Positions 43,037-51,794 of a stretch of DNA of 64,000 nucleotides are shown here, piece by piece (within the stretch, counting starts at the first letter, position 1; every line of letters begins with the position of its first letter). Under the pieces are notes generated by a model. That model was not told the DNA's origin, did not search any database, and worked only from the letters and a program-made list of their open reading frames with translations. Made by a program: the position numbers and the translations under genes. Source of the stretch: Caldilineaceae bacterium (lineage in GTDB: Bacteria > Chloroflexota > Anaerolineae > Caldilineales > Caldilineaceae); the NCBI GenBank assembly GCA_020634755.1, contig JACKBC010000013.1, forward strand, positions 62,001-126,000. Reading direction: 5' to 3'.

Positions 43037-43193
43037 CTGAATATGAGTTACGCAGCGACCGTAGAATATCCAGGGAGCGCGCAAAGCGAGTCAATTCACG
43101 TTTGGTGCGATATTGCATAAGACGTTCTCGTTCTGCCAAAGCCTACGTAAGCTTTGCATAATTAACGTCTGGCACAGAAATTAGGAGAAAATA

Positions 43194-43556
43194 ATGAACA
43201 CAGAAAATACAAATTCAAATGAACGTACGTGGACCGAAGAGTTTGAGGTAGCGGGAAGTCAATTGGTGGCCCGTGTCAAGGAGTTGATTGCCCAGGGCAA
43301 TGTGCGGCGTCTGATCATCCGCAAGCCCGGTGGGGCCAAGCTCTTGGAAATTCCGCTAAACGCTGGCGTGGCCGTGGGTGGCTTCATGATGCTGGCCATG
43401 CCGTGGCTGCTGGCGCTGACCGCCGTTGCCGCGCTGGTGGCTGAGTTTAAGATTGAGGTTGTGCGCGCAGCGTCCCAGCCCGATGCCAAAGCCGAGAAAA
43501 AGAATATTTCTGAAATTCCCATTGAGCGCCAGGAAGGCACGGGCGACTCAGCATAA
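43194..43556 (+). CDS. DUF4342 domain protein
   Basis: 120 residues. WTEEFEVAGSQLVARVKELIAQGNVRRLIIRKPGGAKLLEIPLNAGVAVGG followed by one or two membrane segments (FMMLAMPWLLALTAVAALVAEF) is the family pattern, and the C-terminus is charged. TTAGGAGAAAATA precedes the ATG. Function unknown; predicted small inner-membrane protein. It is the only non-exported gene in the first part of the island. Confidence 0.85.
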   Translation: MNTENTNSNERTWTEEFEVAGSQLVARVKELIAQGNVRRLIIRKPGGAKLLEIPLNAGVAVGGFMMLAMPWLLALTAVAALVAEFKIEVVRAASQPDAKAEKKNISEIPIERQEGTGDSA

Positions 43557-43563
43557 GTTAGAC

Positions 43564-43607
43564 GATGGGCAATATACCAATCGAGCATTGTGTCTATATT
43601 GCCCATC
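43564..43607 (+). terminator. Hairpin after the DUF4342 gene
   Basis: GATGGGCAATATA and TATATTGCCCATC (13-bp perfect stem, 18-nt loop) starting 8 bp past the stop. There is no strong T-run, so termination is inferred. Confidence 0.55.
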
Positions 43608-43620
43608 ATATCCCCAGTAC

Positions 43621-43713
43621 AATATCAGTCCATCGCGACGATGTTGGCCTTATCGGCATCGGTCTTGTTTTTTGAATCCAGCCCGATTTCGGTCCATTGC
43701 GATCTGCTGAATA
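43621..43713. repeat. Family B element, most diverged copy
   Basis: AATATCAGTCCATCGCGACG, GATGTTGGCCTTATCGGCAT, TTGAATCCAGCCCGATTTC and CATTGCGATCTGCTGAATAT keep the family order and inverted ends, with many substitutions. Confidence 0.7.
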
Positions 43714-43726
43714 TAGCAAATATAAT

Positions 43727-43772
43727 ATATAATAGAGCGGCGTTGATATAGATCGACGCCGCTCTATTATAT
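43727..43772. repeat. 17-bp perfect hairpin in the 43557-44454 gap
   Basis: ATATAATAGAGCGGCGT and ACGCCGCTCTATTATAT enclose 12 nt. The AT ends make it a plausible bidirectional terminator. The 898-bp gap holds only such elements and no supportable gene. Confidence 0.65.
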
Positions 43773-43798
43773 TTCCACATGTTTCCACGACTTATATA

Positions 43799-43978
43799 GC
43801 TTATGTTACGCAAGCCTGGTTGGAAGTCGGCTCACCGACGCTCCCGTTTCTCTCTAGCAGACTGGCTGTCGCTGCGTAACGTGACTTATATAGCTTATGT
43901 TACGCAAGCCTGGCGGAAAGTCGGCTCGCCGACGCTCCCGTTTCTCTCTAGCAGACTGGCTGTCGCTGCGTAAGTCGT
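43799..43978. repeat. Two direct family A elements, reverse orientation
   Basis: 43799-43883 and 43893-43978, separated by 9 bp. Both run from TTATGTTACGCAAGCCTGG to GCTGTCGCTGCGTAA, with GCTCCCGTTTCTCTCTAGCA inside. They are more than 90% alike to each other. Confidence 0.88.
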
Positions 43979-44180
43979 AATAGATCCGTGGTGCTATCGG
44001 CCAGAACCCTTTTTGCCACAGCTTTTAAACAGACCTTCTCCTCGATATTGGGCGTCAAGATGCCCAGATTTTTTCTTCTTTCGCTTTATATGAAAATATA
44101 GTGTAAGGTATTGTAGCGTTTTTGTAGCGCAATTATGTAATTGTGTGCAGGTTCTATCTAGCTGTTTCTTAAACTTACAC

Positions 44181-44260
44181 GACTTACGCAGCGCCTGCGG
44201 TTCGCCAGGAGAAGAGAGCCTCTCTGGTGACATGGTTCTTACTCTAGGCTTGCGTAAGTC
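44181..44260. repeat. Short TTACGCA-ended element (80 bp)
   Basis: GACTTACGCAGCGCC at the left and AGGCTTGCGTAAGTC at the right. The interior has its own GCCTCTCTGGTGACAT segment unlike family A. Confidence 0.8.
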
Positions 44261-44454
44261 CTAACTTATCGCCGACGGTATAGACCATTAGGAAACCGAG
44301 ACCTTCAGTGGCTGGATAGTTACAATTAAATAAGGATTTTTGAACTTCATCATAATTGCGCACACCCAAATTCTCAACAGCCCGCGCCTCCTTGCTGGTA
44401 TTTACACCCTAATTACCGCAAGAGGTAAATTGTTAAGGAGGATAAATCCCAATC

Positions 44455-46104
44455 ATGACGCGAGCCCCTCAATTTCAAAAATATTTATTAACTTTCAGCC
44501 TTGTGTATGCTTTGCTCTTTGGGGGAGACTTTGTATGGGCGCAAGATGAAGACTCTGCCCAAAAGGCGGAGACTGAGCTTTCGGCTACGGAACCGACTAT
44601 TCTGGAACGGACGTCCGTGGCGGATGCCATTAATACAGTAGTCTCCTTACCGGCCGTTGAAGATACCTATGTGGCCTCTAATCGCTCGGGCACAAATTAT
44701 GGCGGCGCCGATTCGCTGCTGCTTGGCTATAACGCCGAGGGCGCCAATGCCGGTGCGCTGCGCATTCTCTTGCGCTTTGACTTCCCCGGCGGTATCCCCT
44801 CAAACGCAACTATCCGTAGCGCCAGGGTGCGGCTGCGCATGTATTCATCCACGGGCGGCGGCATGAGCACCACGCTGCGACACCTTAATTCCGGTTGGAA
44901 CGAATTTAACGTAAGCTGGTCGAACCATGAGCCAGATTGGGGCGGCATTGATACCGGCGCAGGAATTGGCACCTCGCCGGGCTGGGTAGAGTGGGACGTG
45001 ACCGCCCTGGCCAAACAGTGGCTGAGCGGGTCGCGCCCCAACGATGGCGTAATCATTCAGGGCGATGAATCTCCTGGCGAACATCAGCGCGCGTTCTGGT
45101 CGCGCAATGCCGGCGGTGGCGATCATCCGCAGCTGGTGGTGGACTATACCGAAGCGATCGTGGATACGCGCCCGCCCGAATCGCGCATTACACACCCCTC
45201 GAATGCTTACCAATTATCCGCCACCTTCAACGTGCGCTGGGAGGGTACAGATAACTCGGGTGGTTCTGGCATTGATTATTACGATGTACAGTTCCGCGAA
45301 GCGGGCCAGGCCTGGCAGAATTGGCTGCTGCAAACGCGCAGCAAGCAGGCCAGCTTTACGGGCCAGAATGGGAAAACATACGAATTCCGCGTGCGCGCTG
45401 TTGATCTGGCCCACAATGTGGAATCGTATCCGAACGATGCTGAGGCCCGCACCACGGTGGACACAGTGCCGCCCGTGGTCAATGTGACGCCACTGGCGGC
45501 CTTCCAGAGTTCAACCTCTTTCCCGTTGAGCTGGAGCGGGACAGATGGCGAATCGGGCGTTAGCCACTATGACGTGCAGCTGCGCTACGGCGTACAGCCC
45601 TGGCAAGATTGGCTGCAAAACCTGAATCAGACCAGTGTGCAGGCTTCGGCTGCGGATGGCGCGCCCATTGCGTTTCGCGTGCGCGCCGCAGATAGGGCGG
45701 GCAACGTCTCATCCTGGGAGGCGCCCAATGCTACCACCAGCACCATTGTAGACACAGTGGGGCCGGCGGTGTGCAGCTTTTTCGTCTCTCCAACGGGCAC
45801 GGCCAATCAGTACCGACTCAGCTGGACCGCGCTGGATGGCAATGGATCGGGCGTGCGTTTCTTTAATGTGCAGTACCGCTACAATGCTGGCGCCTTCCAG
45901 AATATTGCTTCCAATACCACGGCCACAGCGGCGGATGTTTTATTGACGCAAGGCGATGGCGTCTATACGTTTCGACTGCGCGCCACCGATGTGGTTGGCA
46001 ATGAATCGACGCGGGATAAGCAGCTGATCATCGACAGCACGGCGCCCACGCTGGATAAAAATACCTATTTGCCGCTCATTGGCGTGCAGATCAGCGGCTG
46101 CTAA
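44455..46104 (+). CDS. Secreted DNRLRE-domain protein with fibronectin-III-like repeats
   Basis: 549 residues. Signal peptide (YLLTFSLVYALLFGGDFVWAQ). DNRLRE domain (about 60-235): VEDTYVASNRSGTNYGGADSLLLGY ... LLRFDFPGGIPSNATIRSARVRLRM ... WSNHEPDWGGIDTG ... HPQLVVDY. Three about 90-residue Fn3/Ig-like repeats follow with FNVRWEGTDNSGGSGI, FPLSWSGTDGESGV and YRLSWTALDGNGSGV, and YDVQ(F/L)R or FNVQYR strands. The very end is NTYLPLIGVQISGC, resembling the YLPL(I/V) tails of Chloroflexota secreted proteins. AAGGAGG is about 13 nt before the ATG. Role inferred: structural or adhesive surface protein. Confidence 0.78.
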   Translation: MTRAPQFQKYLLTFSLVYALLFGGDFVWAQDEDSAQKAETELSATEPTILERTSVADAINTVVSLPAVEDTYVASNRSGTNYGGADSLLLGYNAEGANAGALRILLRFDFPGGIPSNATIRSARVRLRMYSSTGGGMSTTLRHLNSGWNEFNVSWSNHEPDWGGIDTGAGIGTSPGWVEWDVTALAKQWLSGSRPNDGVIIQGDESPGEHQRAFWSRNAGGGDHPQLVVDYTEAIVDTRPPESRITHPSNAYQLSATFNVRWEGTDNSGGSGIDYYDVQFREAGQAWQNWLLQTRSKQASFTGQNGKTYEFRVRAVDLAHNVESYPNDAEARTTVDTVPPVVNVTPLAAFQSSTSFPLSWSGTDGESGVSHYDVQLRYGVQPWQDWLQNLNQTSVQASAADGAPIAFRVRAADRAGNVSSWEAPNATTSTIVDTVGPAVCSFFVSPTGTANQYRLSWTALDGNGSGVRFFNVQYRYNAGAFQNIASNTTATAADVLLTQGDGVYTFRLRATDVVGNESTRDKQLIIDSTAPTLDKNTYLPLIGVQISGC

Positions 46105-46161
46105 TACAACTCGTACAAGTAGGCTCTGGGACAAACATAACACGCTGAATTCGTCCCGTCA

Positions 46162-46257
46162 CAGCTTACGCAGCGCCCATAGATTGCCAGAACTGAATAA
46201 CAGACCTGGCAATTCTCCTTTGGGCGCTCTGGTTCCGCAAAGGGCTGCGTAAGCCCT
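46162..46257. repeat. Short TTACGCA-ended element (96 bp)
   Basis: GCTTACGCAGC and GCTGCGTAAGC form 11-bp perfect inverted ends. The inside pair TTGCCAGAACTG ... CCTGGCAATTC can also fold. Confidence 0.75.
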
Positions 46258-46284
46258 ATTTTCACAATGACACATTCGCCGCGT

Positions 46285-46376
46285 GTAGGGGCGCGAGCCG
46301 GAGCGCAAAGAACGTGGTTCAAGCGAACCATCTCCATTCGCCCCAACTCATGCCTGTTTGGACGACATGCCCCTAC
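46285..46376. repeat. GTAGGGGC inverted pair upstream of the PPC-like gene
   Basis: GTAGGGGC (46285-46292) and GCCCCTAC (46369-46376) face each other. Outside them CAATGACACATT and CAATGAGACATT form a near-direct repeat. Together with the preceding element it fills the 46105-46423 gap. Confidence 0.5.
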
Positions 46377-46423
46377 GCACCTTTTTCAATGAGACATTGT
46401 TGAACTATTTAAAAGGAAAGCGC

Positions 46424-47998
46424 ATGAAATATCTTACAACTTGGAAACTGGGCATAGCCGTAGTTTTGTTGCTTTGCACGGCTGGCGGTCTGCTGTGGCT
46501 GCCTGCATACGCAGCGCAGCAAGCGCAAGACTCCGCTGGGCTGAGTGATGACGCGCTAGCCAATGCTACCTACATGTCTGAATTCACGGACAGTGGCGAG
46601 GTCACGCTGGTTGATGGCGAAGTTGAAATGGACATGGCCAATGGGGATGAGGGCAATCTGTATGTAGTGTTGACCGATTCCATTGCCCGCGGGGATTTAA
46701 ATGGCGACGATGTCGAGGATGCTGCCGTTATTATTACATCCAGCACGGGTGGTACGGGCATCTTTTACGATCTGGCGGCTGTGCTCAATATTGATGGCGA
46801 GCCGCAGAATGTGGCCATTGCTGAACTGGGAGATCGCGTCAGCATTTTGGATCTGGCGATTGCCGATGGCCAGATTATGGTTGATATGATGATCCAGGGC
46901 CTGGACGACCCCATGTGCTGCCCGTCGCTAGCGGTGACCAACACCTATCAGCTTGATGGCAACATGCTGGCGGAAGTAACCCACGTGGAAGGCGTGGATG
47001 AAGGGCCGCGCGAAATTAAGCTGGATGCCGAACTACAGCCGGACGCGGACCCCAACCTGGCAACCATCGAATTGGGCGGCACAGATGATATCTGGCTCAA
47101 CCCCACCATGGTTAGCGTCTTGAGCGGCATTTTGGAAGGCGAAGGGGTTGCCGCCGACAGCCTGGATTCGAATTGTCCCGGCGGCATTATTCCGGCGCGG
47201 CCAGACGTGGTGCTCAACTGGAAGGAAGACGCCACGGTGGATATGCTGCGCGTCTTTTTTGTTAGCACGGGGGATCCCACATTGGTCGTTGTACAGCCGG
47301 ACGGCAGCCTGCTCTGCAATGATGATCTGAATCCACTTATGCTTGATCCCTATTTGGAAATTCCCCATCCACAAACGGGACGCTACGCCATTTATGTGGG
47401 CAGCTATGAGGGCAATGCGCATGTGCCGGGCTTTTTGGTTTTCACCAGCCTCCATTTGAATCCGGCCACGCTGGACCTGGCGCAACTTCTACCGCGTGAA
47501 GTGGACCCCGCCGCTGTGGGCGAAGTCATTCCCGAAAGCGCGTTGCTGCTGGATCACGAGCCATCTGCCAAACCAGCCGAGACCGCACTAGAGGATGGCT
47601 ACGGTTCTTACAGCGAGGAGATGACGGGCGGTGGCAGCTTGGGCGTCTTTAATGTAGAGCTGAACAACCAGCTTTGCACCGGCTTTATCGATGCCATTCC
47701 CACGTTCAAATTTAATTGGCAAGGCCAGGCCGAGCGGCTGCATATCTTTTTTGAAGGAGACAATGATAGCACGCTGGTCGTGCGTACGCCGGACGGCAGC
47801 TATGCCTGCAACGATGATTACCAAGGCTCGCGCAACATGAATCCGCGCGTGGAAATTGTACCCAAACCCGGCGAATATATCGTCTACGTGGGCAGCTTTT
47901 CGCCGTCTGAGGTTGTGTCGGGTACGCTTACGATCACTGAAGATGTGAATGCCGAGCCAGCCGTACTCACATCTGATATGCTTGACGAAGGGGAATAG
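46424..47998 (+). CDS. Secreted PPC-like two-domain protein with N-terminal GDLNGDD domain (module 1, gene a)
   Basis: 524 residues from ATG 46424 (AAAAGGAAAG upstream). Signal peptide to AYAAQ. N-terminal domain (about 40-200): ALANATYMSEFTDSGEVTLVDGEVE ... ARGDLNGDDVEDAAVIITSSTGGTG ... MIQGLDDPMCCPS; it recurs in the proteins at 56054 and 62214. Two PPC-like beta domains follow (about 255-365 and 410-520), each with D.TLVV..PDGS..CNDD, a NP motif and G.Y.IYVGS(Y/F). Role unknown. The acidic CNDD and GDLNGDD motifs could bind calcium (inference). The ribosome site of the next gene overlaps its 3' end. Confidence 0.72.
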   Translation: MKYLTTWKLGIAVVLLLCTAGGLLWLPAYAAQQAQDSAGLSDDALANATYMSEFTDSGEVTLVDGEVEMDMANGDEGNLYVVLTDSIARGDLNGDDVEDAAVIITSSTGGTGIFYDLAAVLNIDGEPQNVAIAELGDRVSILDLAIADGQIMVDMMIQGLDDPMCCPSLAVTNTYQLDGNMLAEVTHVEGVDEGPREIKLDAELQPDADPNLATIELGGTDDIWLNPTMVSVLSGILEGEGVAADSLDSNCPGGIIPARPDVVLNWKEDATVDMLRVFFVSTGDPTLVVVQPDGSLLCNDDLNPLMLDPYLEIPHPQTGRYAIYVGSYEGNAHVPGFLVFTSLHLNPATLDLAQLLPREVDPAAVGEVIPESALLLDHEPSAKPAETALEDGYGSYSEEMTGGGSLGVFNVELNNQLCTGFIDAIPTFKFNWQGQAERLHIFFEGDNDSTLVVRTPDGSYACNDDYQGSRNMNPRVEIVPKPGEYIVYVGSFSPSEVVSGTLTITEDVNAEPAVLTSDMLDEGE

Positions 47999-48001
47999 GC
48001 T

Positions 48002-48772
48002 ATGTATCACCGATTTCTATTCATGACCATGACGATCCTATTGGGGATTGTAACCATGCCGCTGCCGGCCGCTGCCCAGACGTATGTCAACGTCACCGTG
48101 CAGCGGGGCGATACATTGGCCAAAATTGCCGGCCGCTATTGTGCAAGCTGGCAGGAAGTTTACAGCATCAATCAGCAGACGATTGGCCCCGATCCCGGTC
48201 GCATTGAAGCCGGGCAAGTGCTGACCATTCCCAGCCGATGTGGAGCAGCGACCAGTCCGCCGGTGGCGCCGTCCCAGCCCGGCGGCGTCTATGATCGCGG
48301 TGCTATCTCACAGGCTACGGGGACGCTCAACGGGCCCTATTACACGGTGGCGTGGGGAGACGATATGTTCGCCATTGGGCAGCGCTTTGGAGTGGCGGCC
48401 GTGGCCATTATGCAGGCCAATGGCCTAAGCGGCGCCGCGTTGGATGTGGGCCAGACTTTGATTATTCCCGGTTTAAGCGCGCCGGTGGCCACGCCGGCGC
48501 CACCTGTACCTACGGCGGCGCCACCGCAGCAAATTCAGCAGCGGAACTTTGCGCATGGCGAATGCACCATAAACTTGCAGCGCAACACGAATACGTACTT
48601 TACGCCCGGGAGCAATTCTTCCGGTGTGCTGGGCGGCGGTGGATATACGGCGTTGGAGGTGGTGCGCAGCGGCAACGTAACTTGGTACAACCTGGCTGTG
48701 CCCTCATCCTTGCCTAGCTGGATTCGCGCCGATAGCTCGTCTTACTCTACAAGCGGTAATTGTGGTCTGTAA
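48002..48772 (+). CDS. Secreted LysM protein (module 1, gene b)
   Basis: 256 residues. It starts 3 bp after the upstream stop, with AAGGGG inside the upstream gene. Signal peptide to AAAQ. Two LysM domains: VNVTVQRGDTLAKIAGRYCASWQEVYSINQ ... GQVLTIPSRC, and YYTVAWGDDMFAIGQRFGVAAVAIMQANGL ... GQTLIIPGL. A Pro-rich linker leads to a C-terminal about 85-residue domain with Cys at both ends (GECTINLQRNTNTYF ... GNCGL), SH3-like in appearance. Role inferred: peptidoglycan or chitin-like glycan binding outside the membrane. Paralogue at 57814. Confidence 0.85.
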   Translation: MYHRFLFMTMTILLGIVTMPLPAAAQTYVNVTVQRGDTLAKIAGRYCASWQEVYSINQQTIGPDPGRIEAGQVLTIPSRCGAATSPPVAPSQPGGVYDRGAISQATGTLNGPYYTVAWGDDMFAIGQRFGVAAVAIMQANGLSGAALDVGQTLIIPGLSAPVATPAPPVPTAAPPQQIQQRNFAHGECTINLQRNTNTYFTPGSNSSGVLGGGGYTALEVVRSGNVTWYNLAVPSSLPSWIRADSSSYSTSGNCGL

Positions 48773-48781
48773 AAGATACTG

Positions 48782-48856
48782 CTTGCGCAGCGCCCGCACG
48801 TGCTTGGGCAGAAATATATGGCTGACTCTGTGATGTTTATGCGGGAACTGCGCAAG
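48782..48856. repeat. Short TTGCGCAG-ended element
   Basis: CTTGCGCAG and CTGCGCAAG are exact inverted ends around 57 bp. The motif is a variant of the TTACGCA family ends. Confidence 0.6.
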
Positions 48857-48912
48857 TTCGTAATAGATTTAACGTCCATCGCATTCAAAGATACACAATA
48901 GATAGGAATAGC

Positions 48913-51708
48913 ATGAAACACCATATAAGTCGGGTTGTCGCCATACTCACGCTGTTGGTAATGGCCGTCATATTGGCCGGATGTGGCAGTGCGGCCACCC
49001 CGCTGCCAGAGCCAACGCCCACTGCCGCTCCCGCCAGCGCTTGGGAACGCATCCAGGAATCGGGCAAGTTAGTCGTGGGCACGTCCGCTGACTATCCGCC
49101 CTTTGAATATTACAACGCCAACTTTCGCCTAGAGGGTTTTGACCCCGCCCTCATGCTGGAAATCGCGAAGGTTATGGGGGTGGAGCCGGAATTTAAGGAT
49201 ATTGCCTTTGATGGTTTAACGGCTGCGCTGGATTTGGAGCAGATCGACATTGCCATGGCGGCCATCTCCACCAATCCAGAACGCGCCCAAGCGGTGGATT
49301 TTAGCCAAATTTACTACGTCAGCGAAGACGCTATTTTGGCCGCCGCCAGCGCCAATATCCCCACCATCAACAACGTAACAGAGCTGGCGGCCTACACCAT
49401 CGGCGTGCAAAAGGGCTCTGTCTATGAACAATGGCTGAAAGATAATCTGGTTGAAACGGGTCAGATTTCCGCCACCAGCCTGTTTCTCTATGATGATGTT
49501 GAAAATGCCATTCGTGATCTCAACGATGGCCGCGTCAACGTGGTGGTGCTAGATCTGCTGCCTGCTCAAGAATTTGCGGCGCAGGGGGACTTGGCCATCG
49601 TGGGCCAGGGGCTGAATCGCCAGCTATATGCCATGGCTATGGCTAAAGGCGAAAGTGAACTCCAGAGCGCGGTCAATGAGGCGCTATTTCAATTGCAGAG
49701 CGAAGGTGTGGTTGCCAAGCTGGCCGAGCAATATCTGGCTATCAATTCTGAAGATATTCTGCCCACGCCCGAAGCCACGGAAGCCCCGCCCACGCCAGAA
49801 CCGACCGCCACGACACCTGCTGGTACAGCGACCGCACCCCCCACGGCCACCAGTGCGCCGACCGCCACCAGCGCACCCATCAATTGTTTGGACGGCATGG
49901 AGTATCTTGCCGATTTGTCATACGATGATAACAATATGACGGCGCCGCCGGACTTGCGTCCGGGGGAACGGTTCCGCAAAGGCTGGCGCATTCGTAACAA
50001 CGGTACCTGTACTTGGAATGGCAGCTATGTGGCGACCTATGTACAGGGCAACGCACCAGCCGCGGTGATGGGTGGCCAGCCCACACAAGTACAGGGCAAT
50101 GTTGCCCCTGGCGCCACCTACGATTTGTATGTTGATCTGGTCGCGCCATTGGCTTCCGGCACGTATCAGGGCACTTGGCAACTCCGGAACGCGCAGGGCG
50201 TAGCCTTTGGACAGCGTCTGTGGGTGGGGATCAATGTCCCGGGCGCAGTTGCGCCCACGCCCGTGCCCACGCAAACGCCGTCGCCCAACATTACCTTTAC
50301 GGTAGACAAAGCCAACGTGAACGTGGGCGAGTGCACCACCGTGCGCTGGCGGGCGACCGACGTCAATGCCGTTTACTTCTATGCGGAAGGCCAATCTTGG
50401 GAGCAAAATGGCGTGGGCGGTGAGGACAGTCGCCAGATCTGTCCCAACCAATCCACCAATTACTATCTTCGCGTGGTGCGTCGGGATGGCAGCACGGAGA
50501 CGCGCCAACTGACCGTCACTGTACAAGCTTCGGGCAGCGCCCCCCAGATTAACCGCTTTACCATGGATCCCTCATCACAAATTGGGGTGGGGCAGTGCGT
50601 CAATCTGCGCTGGGAAGTCACCGGCAATATCCAAAGCGTCAATCTGCGCCGCAACAACGATACGTTCTGGAGCAATGCGCCTTTCCAGGGCAGCAATCAA
50701 GATTGCCCGCCCGGCGCCGGTACATATACCTATAGCATTGAGGCCCAAGGCCCCGGCGGCGCCAATCGCGCCTCGCTCAATCTACAGGTGGTCAATGCGG
50801 CGGCGACGGCGACGCCCACGGCGCCCACCGAGGCAATGCCCGTTATCAATGCCTTTACGGTGAATCCGGCACAAATCACGGTCGGCCAGTGCGTCAATCT
50901 GGCTTGGAGCACCAGCGGCGGCACGGAAACCGTGCGCGTGCTGCGCAACGGTGTGGTCGTCTTTGACAACGCACCGCTCAGCTCAACGGGCTTGCAGGAC
51001 TGTTTGGATCAGCCCGGCGCCGTCAACTATGTGTTGGAAGCGCGCAATCGCGTGGGTCAGAGCGCTTCTCAACAGGCCAGCGTTAACGTGGCAGCGGCGC
51101 CTGTGCCCACAGATACACCGCTGCCCGTGGCGCCGGTGATTACTGCGTTCAATGTGGACCGCAGCCAAATTACTTTTGGCGAATGTGTGGTGCTCTCTTG
51201 GGAATTTTCGGGAGACAGCCTGGCTTCGGTGCAACTGTTGCGCGACGGCAATGCAATTACCACGGATATGCCATCGCCCGGCAGCTTTCAGGATTGCCCG
51301 CCTGCACCTGGACAGGTTACCTATCAGCTGGTGGTGGATTCCGAGTTTGGCGGTTCCGCGCGGCAGGCCGCCATGGTCGATGTGCAAGACGCTTCCGATG
51401 GTGACGGCGGCGCCGGGCAGCTGCCGGAAATTCCACCGTCCATTAGCAGCTTTACCGTGGACAACACGCAAATCGATGTGGGCGGCTGTGTGGTCTTGTC
51501 GTGGGAATTTGGCGGCAGCAGCTTGGCTTCTGTGCGGCTGACCCGCAACGATGTGGAAATTGCTTCCGATATGCAGTCGCCGGGCAGTTTCCAAGATTGC
51601 ATCAACGATGACTCGTTGGTGGGCACCGTTGTTTATCGGCTGGTCGTTGATTCTGAGTTTAGTGGCTCCGACGCGGCCGAACAGATGGTCACGGTGGTTG
51701 GCGGCTAG
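48913..51708 (+). CDS. Lipoprotein: family-3 solute-binding domain, NBR1-type Ig domain, five Ig-like repeats (module 1, gene c)
   Basis: 931 residues. Lipobox VILAGC (Cys24). SBP_bac_3 domain (about 44-275): GKLVVGTSADYPPFEYYN, the (F/L)DGLTAAL and IDIAMAAIS(T)NPERAQAVDFSQIYY motifs, and IGVQKGSVYEQWL. A Thr/Pro/Ala linker (about 280-320) leads to an NBR1-like Ig domain (about 322-430, GERFRKGWRIRNNGTCTWNGSY ... GTYQGTWQLRN..GVAFGQRLWVGI). Five repeats of about 85 residues each have (I/V)..G(E/Q)C..(L/V)(R/S)W and a second Cys in (Q/D)(D/I)C, probably one disulfide apiece. No ABC permease or ATPase is nearby. Role inferred: anchored amino-acid or other small-ligand receptor displayed on an Ig stalk. 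Confidence 0.82.
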   Translation: MKHHISRVVAILTLLVMAVILAGCGSAATPLPEPTPTAAPASAWERIQESGKLVVGTSADYPPFEYYNANFRLEGFDPALMLEIAKVMGVEPEFKDIAFDGLTAALDLEQIDIAMAAISTNPERAQAVDFSQIYYVSEDAILAAASANIPTINNVTELAAYTIGVQKGSVYEQWLKDNLVETGQISATSLFLYDDVENAIRDLNDGRVNVVVLDLLPAQEFAAQGDLAIVGQGLNRQLYAMAMAKGESELQSAVNEALFQLQSEGVVAKLAEQYLAINSEDILPTPEATEAPPTPEPTATTPAGTATAPPTATSAPTATSAPINCLDGMEYLADLSYDDNNMTAPPDLRPGERFRKGWRIRNNGTCTWNGSYVATYVQGNAPAAVMGGQPTQVQGNVAPGATYDLYVDLVAPLASGTYQGTWQLRNAQGVAFGQRLWVGINVPGAVAPTPVPTQTPSPNITFTVDKANVNVGECTTVRWRATDVNAVYFYAEGQSWEQNGVGGEDSRQICPNQSTNYYLRVVRRDGSTETRQLTVTVQASGSAPQINRFTMDPSSQIGVGQCVNLRWEVTGNIQSVNLRRNNDTFWSNAPFQGSNQDCPPGAGTYTYSIEAQGPGGANRASLNLQVVNAAATATPTAPTEAMPVINAFTVNPAQITVGQCVNLAWSTSGGTETVRVLRNGVVVFDNAPLSSTGLQDCLDQPGAVNYVLEARNRVGQSASQQASVNVAAAPVPTDTPLPVAPVITAFNVDRSQITFGECVVLSWEFSGDSLASVQLLRDGNAITTDMPSPGSFQDCPPAPGQVTYQLVVDSEFGGSARQAAMVDVQDASDGDGGAGQLPEIPPSISSFTVDNTQIDVGGCVVLSWEFGGSSLASVRLTRNDVEIASDMQSPGSFQDCINDDSLVGTVVYRLVVDSEFSGSDAAEQMVTVVGG

Positions 51709-51731
51709 GAATCTATTGGCGAATCACTTTG

Positions 51732-51767
51732 GAAAGCTGTCAGATCTGCACAGATCTGACAGCTTTC
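51732..51767 (+). terminator. 17-bp perfect hairpin after the SBP-NBR1-Ig gene
   Basis: GAAAGCTGTCAGATCTG, loop CA, CAGATCTGACAGCTTTC. The U-tract is weak (TTTCGTT). Related in core (CTGTCAG) to the hairpin at 1534. Confidence 0.6.
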
Positions 51768-51794
51768 GTTGCGTATATTCAACAGGAGAACCCC

